A stretch of DNA of 64,000 bases from Pseudomonas spelaei (GTDB lineage Bacteria; Pseudomonadota; Gammaproteobacteria; Pseudomonadales; Pseudomonadaceae), in the NCBI RefSeq assembly GCF_009724245.1, contig NZ_WNNK01000016.1:96454-160453 (forward strand). The letters are read 5' to 3'. A program made the position numbers and the translations under genes. Shown here piece by piece: positions 26,097 through 34,735 of the stretch. The notes below the pieces were generated by a model. It was given only the letters and a program-made list of their open reading frames with translations, was not told the DNA's origin and ran no database searches. Every line of letters starts with the position of its first letter. Within the stretch, counting starts at the first letter, position 1.

Positions 26097-27107
26097 CTAG
26101 CGTGAAATTATTTCCTGGCTACCGTCAGGCAGCGTACGCAACGCCACCGGCAGAATGTGCGGCAAGGCCTTGAGCAAGGCGTCGGTATCAGCGGATTTGA
26201 ACACGCTGGTCAGCCGCAGGTTACTGACCGCCGGGGTGCTGACCCGTAACGGTTGCTCACGGTAGCGGGACACTTCCCGGACCACCTCGCCAAGGGTCGC
26301 GTTGTTGAACACCAATTTTCCGGTACGCCAGGCCGTCAGTTCCTCGGGGTTGACGGCGTAAGCCGCCGCCACCTGACCATGCCCGTCGATCTGCGTGCCT
26401 CGGCCTGCCGTGAGTGTAACAATCGCGTCCGGGGAGCGGCCCTGTACATTGACCGTCCCGGCCTCGACTACCACGCGGGTCTGGTCATCATCACGGCGTA
26501 CATCGAAGCGCGTACCGGTCACTGTGACCTGCCCTGCCCCGGCCTCGACTACAAAGGGCCGGCTGGTGTCATGCTCGACGCTGAACATTGCCTCGCCCTG
26601 CTTGAGCTCGATGCCGCGCCGGCCTTTTTCATAATGCACCGCGACCACGCTGCGGCTGTTCAGGTCCATCAGCGAACCATCAGGCAGCGCCACCTGCCGG
26701 CGCTCTCCCAGCTTCGTGCTGAACTCGGCGGTGTAAGTCGCAGGATGATCCAGGCCGCTGAACAACCCAAGCCCGAGAGCAACGGCCAGGACACTCGCCG
26801 CTACTGCAAAACGCAACACCGGCCGACGTTTCGCACGGGCCACGGGCGTATCGCACAAGGCTTGCAGACGAGCCTGAGGCACCAGGTCGGTGGCACTCCA
26901 CAACCCTTGCAGCACATCAAATTCGTATTGGTGCTCTGGATGTTCCGCGCGCCAGGCGTCGAAACGGCTGCGCTCCTCGACACTCAACGGGCTGTCCTGC
27001 AGGCGCACGAACCAAAGCGCCGCCTCGTCACGGGCCGTCTCGCTACCGCCGACACACTCGCGGGTATCCATCATGGAAGATCCTGTTTCAAAGCGGGTGT
27101 TGGTCAT
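26097..27107 (-). CDS. FecR-type anti-sigma factor/transmembrane sensor
   Basis: A 336-aa inner-membrane regulator that passes the signal from the receptor to the sigma factor. Residues 20-75 are the cytoplasmic anti-sigma domain (DEAALWFVRLQDSPLSVEER, DAWRAEHPEHQYEFD). One membrane helix lies at about 97-120 (VLRFAVAASVLAVALGLGLF), then the periplasmic FecR domain (LPDGSLMDLNSRSVVAV, GEAMFSVEHDTSRPFVVEAG) and a C-terminal STN-like domain. It overlaps the sigma gene by 4 bp (ATGA), so the two should be made in fixed proportion. Confidence 0.92.
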   Translation of the reverse strand: MTNTRFETGSSMMDTRECVGGSETARDEAALWFVRLQDSPLSVEERSRFDAWRAEHPEHQYEFDVLQGLWSATDLVPQARLQALCDTPVARAKRRPVLRFAVAASVLAVALGLGLFSGLDHPATYTAEFSTKLGERRQVALPDGSLMDLNSRSVVAVHYEKGRRGIELKQGEAMFSVEHDTSRPFVVEAGAGQVTVTGTRFDVRRDDDQTRVVVEAGTVNVQGRSPDAIVTLTAGRGTQIDGHGQVAAAYAVNPEELTAWRTGKLVFNNATLGEVVREVSRYREQPLRVSTPAVSNLRLTSVFKSADTDALLKALPHILPVALRTLPDGSQEIISR

Positions 27108-27604
27108 GGGGCCATCGCGTCCAGGCGGTCACGCAGATGCCGCAGGGTGCGGATCATATACTTTTCCACCATGTTTTTTGAAAGCCCCAGGCGCTCGGCG
27201 ATTTCCTGCTGGGTCAGGCCTTCGATCTTTTGCCAGATGAAAATCTTGCGGCAGTTCAGGGGCAATTCGGCCAAGGCCCGCTCGATGGAGTCCGCCAACT
27301 GGATCGCGTGCATGAAGTGCTCCGGGTCGCCGCTCTGGGGCGAACGCTGATCAAAGGCGTCCAATGCCATCGCCTCACGGCGGTCCTCGCGACGATAGGC
27401 GTCCACTGCGATATTGCGTGCGGTTTGATGCAAATACGCACGAGGCTGCGAGACGTCCGTCGAGGTTGACTCCAGCACACGGACGAACGTGTCATGGGCC
27501 AGGTCCTCGGCCTGCTGACGATTCCTCAGGCGACGCGTCCAGGTCCCGATCAATTCCTCGTAGTGCTCGAAAAAGCCTGGTCTGGTGGGCGGCGGCGGCA
27601 TCAT
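27104..27604 (-). CDS. ECF sigma factor, FecI family
   Basis: A 166-aa ECF sigma factor that directs RNA polymerase to the receptor gene when iron chelate is sensed. Sigma region 2 spans about 12-75 (FEHYEELIGTWTRRLRNRQQ, DLAHDTFVRVLE), and region 4 about 105-160 (LPLNCRKIFIWQKIEGLTQQ, EIAERLGLSKNMVEKY). I use the ATG at 27604, which gives a start typical of the family; upstream in-frame starts to 27661 add residues without similarity, and the ribosome site is weak in either case. Expression is expected to depend on Fur, but only a poor Fur-like match is seen upstream. Confidence 0.9.
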   Translation of the reverse strand: MMPPPPTRPGFFEHYEELIGTWTRRLRNRQQAEDLAHDTFVRVLESTSTDVSQPRAYLHQTARNIAVDAYRREDRREAMALDAFDQRSPQSGDPEHFMHAIQLADSIERALAELPLNCRKIFIWQKIEGLTQQEIAERLGLSKNMVEKYMIRTLRHLRDRLDAMAP

Positions 27605-27692
27605 GAGGGTGCACTGGGGAGGCGGGACGTGAATAGTAATGCTTCCTATTAAGTGGAGCAATTGCTTCCCGTCGCGTCAGTTGTTGATTGCT

Positions 27693-28322
27693 CTACCGCC
27701 CACTGACCAACGCCAGGCGGCATGCCAGCCCCAGGAAAACCACACCCAACAATTGATTAAGCCGCTTGGCCACCTGCAGATTGCCAGTGATCCGGCTTCG
27801 GAGTTTGGTCGCCAACACAATCACTGCGCCATTCACCAACAGCCCGGTGAAGTTCAGCACCGTTGCCAACACCATCATCTGGGTGACGAGGGAACCTTTA
27901 TCGGGCTGGACAAATTGCGGGAACAGCGCCAGGACAAACAGCGCCATCTTGGGATTCAACAAGTTGGTCACCAGCCCCTGCTTGAAGATATCCGCCAGGG
28001 ACAACACCTGCGGTGTATCGACTGCCAGCGGCACTGTGGTCGAAGTAAAGGCTTTCCAGGCCAGATAGGCCAGGTAAGCCGCGCCGGCAAAACGCACCAC
28101 ATCGTAGGCAACAGGTACCGTGACGAATAGCTGCGACAACCCCAGCGCCGCCGCCAGTGCATGACAGTAGGTCCCGGCCTGAATGCCCGCCAGCGACATA
28201 AAACCCGAGGCCCGTCCCTGGCTCAGGCTTCGAGAGGCGATCAGCAACATATCCGGGCCTGGCGTCAGGTTAAGGGCAATGCAAGCCCCCGCGAACAGGG
28301 CGAGGACCGATAGCTCAATCAT
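27693..28322 (-). CDS. LysE/RhtB family amino-acid exporter
   Basis: A 209-aa inner-membrane protein with about six hydrophobic segments. It has the LysE/RhtB signature N-L-T-P-G-P-D in helix 1 (IALNLTPGPDMLLIASRSLS), the GFMSLAGIQAGTY stretch and the late F-x-x-G-L-x-x-N-L-L-N-P-K motif (KQGLVTNLLNPKMALFVLAL). The family exports amino acids such as homoserine, threonine or lysine. GGAAAGAG precedes the ATG at 28322. It is a single gene, between the iron-sensing operon and a type III-associated gene, on the same strand as both but without evidence of co-transcription. Confidence 0.88.
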   Translation of the reverse strand: MIELSVLALFAGACIALNLTPGPDMLLIASRSLSQGRASGFMSLAGIQAGTYCHALAAALGLSQLFVTVPVAYDVVRFAGAAYLAYLAWKAFTSTTVPLAVDTPQVLSLADIFKQGLVTNLLNPKMALFVLALFPQFVQPDKGSLVTQMMVLATVLNFTGLLVNGAVIVLATKLRSRITGNLQVAKRLNQLLGVVFLGLACRLALVSGR

Positions 28323-28477
28323 GATTATTCTCTTTCCATAGCCCAAGGGTTGGGCCAAGGCATTAGCGTGATGGCCTACAACATCGGCACGACAATGACT
28401 GATGATGAGCGTCGTTTCAAGCGACTCGAGAATCAGCTACTGCCGGTGTAATCGGCAGCAGCCATCGGTAGATTCAA

Positions 28478-29497
28478 TCAACTGAGCGGACGAGGCGACT
28501 TGGAAGCCTTGGCTAACATGTGATCGAGGTTTTCCATATCAAACCTTCGGTCCTCGGCTCCTGGCCCATTGTCACCAATCCCGATATCCGTCTCCCGACG
28601 AAGCCCGTGGCGGCTAAGGAATTCATTGGCACGAGCTTTCGCCTCAGGAGTAAAGGTTCTTGTTGTTTCCCGTAACCCTGCCGCCTCTTCGAGCTCATTA
28701 AAATTAATGAAGCGGTCATTGGCGCCGGCAGTGTATTGCCTGAAGTCGTCCTTTATTCCCATGAGCAAATCATAATCGCTCATCGTCCGATACTTCACCT
28801 CACCGAGATCCTGCCTAGAGATTTTCCCGTCAAACGTACCGTTTTTATCCATATCGGCGCCCATGAAGAAACCAGGACTGTTCAGTATCGCCTTGGCCAG
28901 GTTTATCTCCGCCGGCGTAGCTTTCGTGCCATCCAATCGTGTTCCGGAGGCGACCGCGCGGAGGGACCTATCGGTTATGTGCCCTTTGTCGTCAGGGTCC
29001 TCCAGTGAACTGAAGTTGGCCATTGCATACCCGGCAAGGTCCGCAGCACTGTTGTTGGCATACGGATTGTCCTTCTCGGCGGCCCGAGCTTTATCGGATG
29101 AAGACGGATTCTCCAGCTTATGGCGTGTCAGGCTCTTGCTGGACTGCGCGCTTTCATTGTTCTGCTTCACGCCCCCTGCCTGCCCGTCCTGATCATTATT
29201 ACCCGAGACCAGTGTACGATTCAGCGCAGGACGCCTGAGGACTTCAAGGGCCAATAACGTCATTTGGTCGTCAGCCGTTTTTCCAGTAAAGGGTCGATTG
29301 GCAACCTCGCGGATTTTTGCCTGGGTGATATTCCCGTTTGAGTCTTCAAACATATCACGGTTATTTTCAAGCACCGCCTTGGTGTCATCATCGGTCGCAT
29401 TGGCATAAATGTTTACGGGAGGCGGAAGGGGGGCGTTTTGACCCGCGACATTCGGGTTAAAGGCGGGAGAATATGCACTCGGTATTGACGATGTCAT
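28478..29497 (-). CDS. HrpF/NolX-like repeat protein with EF-hand-like loop, HrpL-controlled
   Basis: A 339-aa paralog of the genes at 20706 and 22409. Residues 1-40 are an Ser/Pro/Asn-rich start (MTSSIPSAYSPAFNPNVAGQ). Repeat 1 at about 40-95 (MFEDSNGNITQAKIREVANR, LLALEVLRRPALNRTLV) is followed by a charged, disordered linker to 145. Repeat 2 runs from about 145 to 250, with PYANNSAADLAGYAMANFSS and an EF-hand-like DMDKNGTFDGKISRQDL. The rest is helical with another acidic loop. No signal peptide or membrane helix is seen. The hrp box lies 103 bp upstream. The most likely role is as a type III secreted translocon helper or effector. The machinery that would export it lies outside the window. 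Confidence 0.75.
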   Translation of the reverse strand: MTSSIPSAYSPAFNPNVAGQNAPLPPPVNIYANATDDDTKAVLENNRDMFEDSNGNITQAKIREVANRPFTGKTADDQMTLLALEVLRRPALNRTLVSGNNDQDGQAGGVKQNNESAQSSKSLTRHKLENPSSSDKARAAEKDNPYANNSAADLAGYAMANFSSLEDPDDKGHITDRSLRAVASGTRLDGTKATPAEINLAKAILNSPGFFMGADMDKNGTFDGKISRQDLGEVKYRTMSDYDLLMGIKDDFRQYTAGANDRFINFNELEEAAGLRETTRTFTPEAKARANEFLSRHGLRRETDIGIGDNGPGAEDRRFDMENLDHMLAKASKSPRPLS

Positions 29498-29600
29498 AGC
29501 AGGATCTCGGATTCGTTCAACATTGAATTTCCCATCTTTGACTACGGTATGTCAGCCCCCCATCAAGTGGACTTGATTACGAAGGAAGATGGACCATTGT

Positions 29601-29629
29601 TGTGTGGCAATCGCCTCAAAAACGGTTCC
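29601..29629 (-). promoter_or_regulatory. hrp box of the 339-aa repeat protein
   Basis: Minus strand: GGAACC, 16 bases, CCACACA, the ideal HrpL promoter. The gene start is 103 bp downstream, a longer leader than usual. Confidence 0.87.
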
Positions 29630-29762
29630 AGAACTGCCAGCTTCACGTGAGAAAAACGTACCAGTCCCTGGAGCGTCGGCCAAAACAACGCGTAGAAAAC
29701 ATCAGACCCAGCACTGGCAAAACACTCATCTTTTTGCAGGAAAGGGCCATACACGGCCCCCC

Positions 29763-31130
29763 TTACACCAATCGCGTAATTTGCTTATGCCGCCAGACCA
29801 GGCGGTAATAGGCCGTCTGAAGCACCAGCATCGCCAGGTAAGTCACCGGAAACGCCATCCACACCCCTTCCAGTCCAAACCGTGCATTGAGCAGATAGGC
29901 CACCGGCAGCTCCACACCCAGCACGCAGAAGATCGAAATCCCCACCGGCACCAGCACCACGCCACTGGCGCGCATGATTCCGCCCACCACCGCCTGGAAA
30001 CCAAACACCAGAATGCTCCACAGCATGATGTGCAACAGGTGCTCAGCCTGGACCCGCGCCTCAGTGTCGGTGATGAACAACCCCAGCAGCCAATGGGACA
30101 GCACATAACTCAGCACAATCAAGCCACCGGTCAGGCACGTATTGATCCAGATCCCGGTGCGCAGGATCGGCCCAATGCGTTCCAGCCGTCCGGCGCCAAT
30201 GGCCTGGGCACCGAGAATCGACGCCGTGATGGCAATCGACAACGCCGGGAACTGCACATAGTTGACGATCTGCGTCACCGCACCATACGCCGCCGTGGCC
30301 TGGGAGCCATGGCCGTTGACCAGGGCCAGGATCACCAGCTCCGACAGGGACAACACCACCATCTGCAATCCGGTGGGCAAGCCGATGCGCAGGACCTTGC
30401 CGAGGAGCACCCGGTCCAGGCGCAGCGCCGCCATCAGTTCCCGGTCAGGCGCCATCACGTGATTTTTATGGCGCAGGCGCAGGATCAGAAACAGCAGGGC
30501 CAAGGCGTTCCCCACCAGGCTGGCGAACACCGCACTCTGAATGCCCATAGGTGGCAAACCTACCCAACCGAGAATCAACGCTGGGGTCAGTACCAGGCCG
30601 ACCGTGGTCGATACCACCAGCGCCAGCAACGGCGACACCGTGTCGCTCACCCCCCGCAGCAATTGGGTATACAGAATGAACACCAGCAGCAACGGCATGA
30701 TCAACATCATCGCCTGCGCATAGCTGACCGCGTCGTCCAGTACGTCCACCGGCGTACCCAATGCCTGCATCGCCGGGCGGGCGAACAGGCTGCCCAGCAC
30801 GGCCGCGATCACTCCGACCAATGCACCGAGGGTCAAGGTGGAGCCGGTGATCGACTTGACCAGCCCCGTCTCCTGCGCCCCCCAGGCCTGGCCGATCAGC
30901 ACCGAAGCGCCCGCCCCCAGGCCGATCACCAGGGCGATAAAAAAGAACACGATGGGAAACATCCCCGACACCGCCGCCAGCGCCTGAGTGCCGAGCATCT
31001 GCCCGACATAGATACCGTTGAGGGTCCCGGAAAAGCTCTGGAGAAAGTTGGACAGCACCATCGGTGCCAGAAAGATCAGATAAATCCGCCAAAGCGGCCG
31101 TTGCACAGTTTGTGGCGTAGCGACTGGCAT
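29763..31130 (-). CDS. MATE family efflux transporter
   Basis: A 455-aa inner-membrane antiporter with about twelve helices in two homologous halves. Family stretches are IYLIFLAPMVLSNFLQSFSG in helix 1, GIYVGQMLGTQALAAVSGMF in helix 2, IGLGAGASVLIGQAWGAQ, and the matching QIVNYVQFPALSIAITASIL plus GAQAIGAGRLE in the second half. It should export cationic or organic compounds by H+ or Na+ antiport. The open frame reaches 31304, but that would cross the DUF2239 gene, so I start at the ATG at 31130, 13 bp after the DUF2239 stop. The ribosome site is weak, which may mean coupling to the upstream gene. Confidence 0.9.
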   Translation of the reverse strand: MPVATPQTVQRPLWRIYLIFLAPMVLSNFLQSFSGTLNGIYVGQMLGTQALAAVSGMFPIVFFFIALVIGLGAGASVLIGQAWGAQETGLVKSITGSTLTLGALVGVIAAVLGSLFARPAMQALGTPVDVLDDAVSYAQAMMLIMPLLLVFILYTQLLRGVSDTVSPLLALVVSTTVGLVLTPALILGWVGLPPMGIQSAVFASLVGNALALLFLILRLRHKNHVMAPDRELMAALRLDRVLLGKVLRIGLPTGLQMVVLSLSELVILALVNGHGSQATAAYGAVTQIVNYVQFPALSIAITASILGAQAIGAGRLERIGPILRTGIWINTCLTGGLIVLSYVLSHWLLGLFITDTEARVQAEHLLHIMLWSILVFGFQAVVGGIMRASGVVLVPVGISIFCVLGVELPVAYLLNARFGLEGVWMAFPVTYLAMLVLQTAYYRLVWRHKQITRLV

Positions 31131-31143
31131 GAGGGTTCGGGTC

Positions 31144-31728
31144 TCAGTGCGGTTTGACAGGAAAAGCGTTGCGCGACAGCCAGGCCAGGTGCGTCTGCAC
31201 ATCGACCGGCCAATGGGCAATCTTATTGGAAAAATCAGCGCCATCCTGGGCAAACAACGCCCGCGAGGCTTCTTCAAAACCCGCAAGGTCACCGCCGATA
31301 GCACTCATGAAACGATAGCTGGATTCCTTCGCCTGGCGCATGACATCTCGCTCGGCATGCGCATTGCGCGCCTCATCCACCAACCGCCGCAACGCTGCTG
31401 ATGCGCCACCTTGCTGCTGACCCAGCCACTCCCAGTGCCGGGGCAACAAGGTGACTTCACGGGCCACCACCCCAAGACGCGGACGCCCCACAGAAGGCGC
31501 CGCCGCCGGTTCGACCTCATCTGTCGAGCCCCCTTCAGGCTGCGCCGCAGCGTAGTCCACGGGCCAGGGGTAGTCGACCTGGGTACCGCTGGCGTCATCA
31601 AACACCAGCAAACCACCCGCCGACAGGTCAAGACTCGCCAGGGCCTCGGCGACGTCGGCGTAGGAACCGTCGGCCACGCGCCGGTGACCGATAAAGGCAG
31701 TGCAACGGAGAAACGTCGGTGTGTTCAT
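31144..31728 (-). CDS. DUF2239 family protein
   Basis: A 194-aa soluble protein of the uncharacterised DUF2239 family. It shows the family features: FLRCTAFIGHRRVADGSYAD at the start, LVFDDASGTQVD, GRPRLGVVAREVTLLPRHWE and GGASAALRRLVDEAR, which resembles a short DNA-binding or CopG-like segment. The PRLGVVAREVTLLPRHWEWL block, together with AALRRLV, recurs in proteins thought to bind DNA, but no function has been shown. It is 13 bp upstream of the MATE gene and probably co-transcribed. A palindrome sits just before its start. Confidence 0.85.
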   Translation of the reverse strand: MNTPTFLRCTAFIGHRRVADGSYADVAEALASLDLSAGGLLVFDDASGTQVDYPWPVDYAAAQPEGGSTDEVEPAAAPSVGRPRLGVVAREVTLLPRHWEWLGQQQGGASAALRRLVDEARNAHAERDVMRQAKESSYRFMSAIGGDLAGFEEASRALFAQDGADFSNKIAHWPVDVQTHLAWLSRNAFPVKPH

Positions 31729-31735
31729 GATTAGT

Positions 31736-31769
31736 ATAATCCGGGCAATATTTGTTTTACCCGGATAAT
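31736..31769. promoter_or_regulatory. Palindrome upstream of the DUF2239-MATE pair
   Basis: TATAATCCGGG and CCCGGATAATA form an 11-bp inverted repeat with one mismatch around an AT-rich 14-bp centre. It starts 8 bp upstream of the DUF2239 ATG and lies 14 bp after the IclR stop. It could be an operator for the DUF2239-MATE transcript or the IclR transcript end. There is no clear T-run. Confidence 0.5.
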
Positions 31770-31782
31770 ATTAATCGTAAAT

Positions 31783-32619
31783 CTAATCTTTGCCACTAAA
31801 GATTTGTGAAGGCCGACGCAAGGTCGGATCAAACGGATTGATGCGTGGGCCGATGGCTGCCGCTTCGCGCTTGAGCAATTCCACCACCGTCGGCAAACGA
31901 CTCGGCCCCAACCGGTCACTGATGGTCGCCACACTCAACGCCGCCACCGCATGACCATCACGATTAAGGATGGGCACCGCCAGGCCGGCCATGCCTTCCA
32001 ACACCCCGGTGTTTCGCGCGGCATAGCCCAGGCGGCGGACATTCTCGACTTCCGAACGCAGGAATACCTCGTCATACAGGTGAAAGTCCTTGAGCCTCGG
32101 CAAGTTGTAGCGGATCACCGTTTCACGCTCCTCCTCCGGCAAGAACGCCAGGATCGCCAGGCTGCCCTGCCCCACGCCCAGGGCCACGCGGCCACCGATA
32201 TCACCGGTGAACGTACGGATCGGGTACGGGCCTTCGCTGCGGTCCAGGCAGACTGCATCAAAGCCGCTGCGGGCCAGCAAGAATAGTGAATCCCCCAGCG
32301 AAGCACTGAGCCGCAACATGCTCGGCCGCACCAGGTCACGCAAGTTGCCGGTATTGCCCGCATTGGCCGCCAGGGCGAAGAACTCCAGGCTCAAGCGATA
32401 GCGCTTACTGCGCGCGTCCTGCTCGACCATCCCCTCGTCCATCAAGCTGCGCAGCAGCCGGTGGGTGGTGGGCTGCGACAGGCCGACCTGTTGCGCCAAC
32501 TGCGTCACCCGTTCTCCGCCCTCGGGCGCCGCACCGAGAATGCGCAACAACGCGAACAAGCGCGAGACACTGCCTACGCCGACTTCCTTGACACTTTCAT
32601 TCCGATTAGTGGAATTCAT
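31783..32619 (-). CDS. IclR family transcriptional regulator
   Basis: A 278-aa regulator. Residues 15-75 form the winged helix-turn-helix (VSRLFALLRILGAAPEGGER, then LAQQVGLSQPTTHRLLRSL), and 90-265 the IclR effector-binding GAF-like domain (GDSLFLLARSGFDAVCLDRS, EGMAGLAVPILNRDGHAVAA). IclR proteins control catabolic operons for aromatic acids, amino acids or opine-like compounds. It is divergent from the transporter-dehydrogenase operon beginning at 32861, which it most likely controls. The ATG at 32619 is preferred over an in-frame GTG at 32634. Confidence 0.9.
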   Translation of the reverse strand: MNSTNRNESVKEVGVGSVSRLFALLRILGAAPEGGERVTQLAQQVGLSQPTTHRLLRSLMDEGMVEQDARSKRYRLSLEFFALAANAGNTGNLRDLVRPSMLRLSASLGDSLFLLARSGFDAVCLDRSEGPYPIRTFTGDIGGRVALGVGQGSLAILAFLPEEERETVIRYNLPRLKDFHLYDEVFLRSEVENVRRLGYAARNTGVLEGMAGLAVPILNRDGHAVAALSVATISDRLGPSRLPTVVELLKREAAAIGPRINPFDPTLRRPSQIFSGKD

Positions 32620-32810
32620 AAAGCCAAATCTCACAAAAAATTCTGTTCAGTGAATGAAACTGAAAAAAACACTCCTTTCAGTGAAATTCTACCTTTCGCC
32701 CATCCTAGTCTTCGTCCTAATCTGCGTCCACAGGGGCGAAATGAACAACTAACGGCAGCCGACCGAGATCGAGCGCCAACGCACCCGCACTACCCTTTTC
32801 GCATCTGCCC

Positions 32811-32837
32811 AAAACAAAAAAGCGCGTCTCGACGCGA
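32811..32837 (-). terminator. Hairpin with flanking A-runs in the IclR-ABC intergenic region
   Basis: CGCGTC-TC-GACGCG at 32823-32836 is a perfect 6-bp hairpin. On the minus strand it is followed by a T-rich run (TTTTTTGTTTT), which is terminator-like. There it would stop antisense transcripts leaving the ABC operon; on the plus strand it is part of the leader. The role is uncertain. Confidence 0.35.
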
Positions 32838-32860
32838 CTCAAAAAAGGTGGAACGCAGAC

Positions 32861-33889
32861 ATGGCTTTTCTCCAACTCCAGGCCTTGAGCAAACGCTATG
32901 GTGCCGTCGACGCTGTGGTCGCCACTGACCTCTCGGTAGACAAGGGAGAATTCGTTTCCCTGCTTGGCCCGTCCGGTTGCGGCAAGACCACCACCCTGCA
33001 AATGATCGCTGGCTTCGTCGACGTCAGTGCCGGCAAGATCCTCCTCGATGGTCGTGACATCACCCACGCCAAACCCGCCAGCCGCGGCCTCGGCGTGGTA
33101 TTCCAGAGCTACGCATTGTTCCCCCACATGAGCGTGCGCGACAACGTCGCCTTCGGCTTGAAGATGCGCAAAGTCCCGGCCACCGAGATCGCCAGACGAG
33201 TGAACGCCGTGCTGGACCTGGTGCGCCTGGCGCCCCATGCCGAGCGTTATCCCCGGGAACTGTCCGGCGGCCAGCGCCAACGTGTGGCCCTGGCCCGCGC
33301 CTTGGTGATCGAACCCCCGGTGTTGTTGCTGGACGAGCCACTGTCCAACCTCGACGCTAACTTGCGCGAGGAGATGCAGTTCGAGATCCGCCGCATCCAG
33401 TGCGAAGTTGGCATCACCACCCTGATGGTCACCCACGACCAGGCCGAAGCGTTGTCCATCAGCGACCGTGTGGTGGTGATGCAAGCCGGGCGCGTGACCC
33501 AGATCGATGCCCCCTACAAACTCTATGAACATCCGCGCACCCGTTTCATCTCCGACTTCGTCGGCAAAGCCAACTTGCTGACTGGCGACTTCGATGAATT
33601 CGGCACCCCGCAAGTGCGACACATACCCGGTAACGGCGAACTGACCCTGAGCCTGCGCCCGGAAAAAATCGACCTGGTGGCCGCAGGCACCGGGCGCCTT
33701 CAAGGCAACATACTCGACAGCTACTTCTTCGGCAGCCAATGGCTGTACCGCATCAGGACCGATATCGGCGAACTGACCGTCGTACGCCGCAACGACGGCA
33801 GCGCGCCCCTGGGTTGCGGTGCGGCGGTGGGCCTGGATTGGCAAGCCAGCCTGCTGCGGGTACTGGCGGCAGATGAGGTGCGCACATGA
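32861..33889 (+). CDS. ABC transporter ATP-binding protein (polyamine/opine type, PotA-like)
   Basis: A 342-aa importer ATPase. The Walker A is GPSGCGKTT (residues 38-46), Q-loop near FQSYALFPHM, signature LSGGQRQRVALARAL, Walker B VLLLDEPLSNLD and the switch His in MVTHDQAEAL. Residues 240-340 form the TOBE regulatory domain (LSLRPEKIDLVAAG). This is the polyamine/opine/ferric group (PotA). It is the first of seven co-oriented, mostly overlapping genes: ATPase, two permeases, a three-subunit dehydrogenase and a binding protein. An AGGTGGA ribosome site precedes the ATG. The substrate is likely an amine or opine-like compound that the embedded dehydrogenase oxidises. Confidence 0.92.
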   Translation: MAFLQLQALSKRYGAVDAVVATDLSVDKGEFVSLLGPSGCGKTTTLQMIAGFVDVSAGKILLDGRDITHAKPASRGLGVVFQSYALFPHMSVRDNVAFGLKMRKVPATEIARRVNAVLDLVRLAPHAERYPRELSGGQRQRVALARALVIEPPVLLLDEPLSNLDANLREEMQFEIRRIQCEVGITTLMVTHDQAEALSISDRVVVMQAGRVTQIDAPYKLYEHPRTRFISDFVGKANLLTGDFDEFGTPQVRHIPGNGELTLSLRPEKIDLVAAGTGRLQGNILDSYFFGSQWLYRIRTDIGELTVVRRNDGSAPLGCGAAVGLDWQASLLRVLAADEVRT

Positions 33890-34731
33890 GCCGTGGTTAC
33901 CTGCTGTCGTTGCCGGCACTGGTGCTGTTTTTCGGGCTGTTGATCCTGCCCTTGGGCCTGACGCTGGTGCTGTCGTTCAACGTCTTCGACTATCAGGTGG
34001 GGGTCAAGGCAGATGAATGGACTTTCGCACACTACCTGTCGCTGTTCAGCGATTCGTACTTCTATGAAATCTTCTGGCGCACCTTCTGGATCAGCGCCGT
34101 AGTCACCTTGTTGTGCGTGGTGATCGGGGTTCCCGAGGCCTACGTCCTCAGTCGCATGGGCACACCATGGCGCTCGATCTTCCTGATCCTGATCCTCACC
34201 CCGCTGCTGATTTCGGTAGTGGTACGGGCCTTCGGCTGGAGCCTGTTGCTGGGGGCCGACGGTTTGGTCAACCAGGTGATCCAGGCCCTCGGTGGGCGCC
34301 CGGTCAAGCTGCTGTACACCTCATTCGCCGTGATCATTGCGCTGGTTCACGTGATGCTGCCGTTCATGATTATTCCGGTATGGACCTCCCTGCAAAAGCT
34401 CGACCCATCGGCGGAGCAGGCAGCCCTGTCCCTCGGTGCCAGCCAGGCCACGGTGATGCGCAAAATCGTCTTGCCGCAGGTCATGCCCGGCGTGCTGTCC
34501 GGAACGCTGATCGTGTTCGGGCTGGCGGCCAGTTCCTTCGCCATCCCCGGCCTGCTCGGTGGACGCCGGCTGAAGATGGTCGCCACGGTGGTCTATGACC
34601 AATACCTCTCGGAACTGAACTGGCCCATGGGCGCGACCATCGCGGTGGTGCTGCTGTTGGTCAATCTGCTGATCATGTTGAGCTGGAACCGCCTGGTTGA
34701 AGGCCGCTACAAAAAGTCCCTGGGAGTCTGA
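33886..34731 (+). CDS. ABC transporter permease (PotB-like)
   Basis: A 281-aa membrane protein with six predicted helices. It has the permease EAA loop EQAALSLGASQATVMRKIVL-PQVMPG and starts with a long first helix (LLSLPALVLFFGLLILPLGL). It is the first of two permease subunits of the importer and overlaps the ATPase gene by 4 bp (ATGA). The second permease follows 4 bp after its stop. Confidence 0.9.
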   Translation: MSRGYLLSLPALVLFFGLLILPLGLTLVLSFNVFDYQVGVKADEWTFAHYLSLFSDSYFYEIFWRTFWISAVVTLLCVVIGVPEAYVLSRMGTPWRSIFLILILTPLLISVVVRAFGWSLLLGADGLVNQVIQALGGRPVKLLYTSFAVIIALVHVMLPFMIIPVWTSLQKLDPSAEQAALSLGASQATVMRKIVLPQVMPGVLSGTLIVFGLAASSFAIPGLLGGRRLKMVATVVYDQYLSELNWPMGATIAVVLLLVNLLIMLSWNRLVEGRYKKSLGV

Positions 34732-34735
34732 AAAG

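Noticed and set aside
27640..27661. Fur box upstream of the FecI-type gene
   Set aside because: Only about half of the positions match the 19-bp consensus, so it is not listed as a site.
29589..31157. A 522-codon plus-strand open frame opposite the MATE gene
   Set aside because: Gln/His/Arg-rich shadow of the MATE coding strand without a ribosome site or family.
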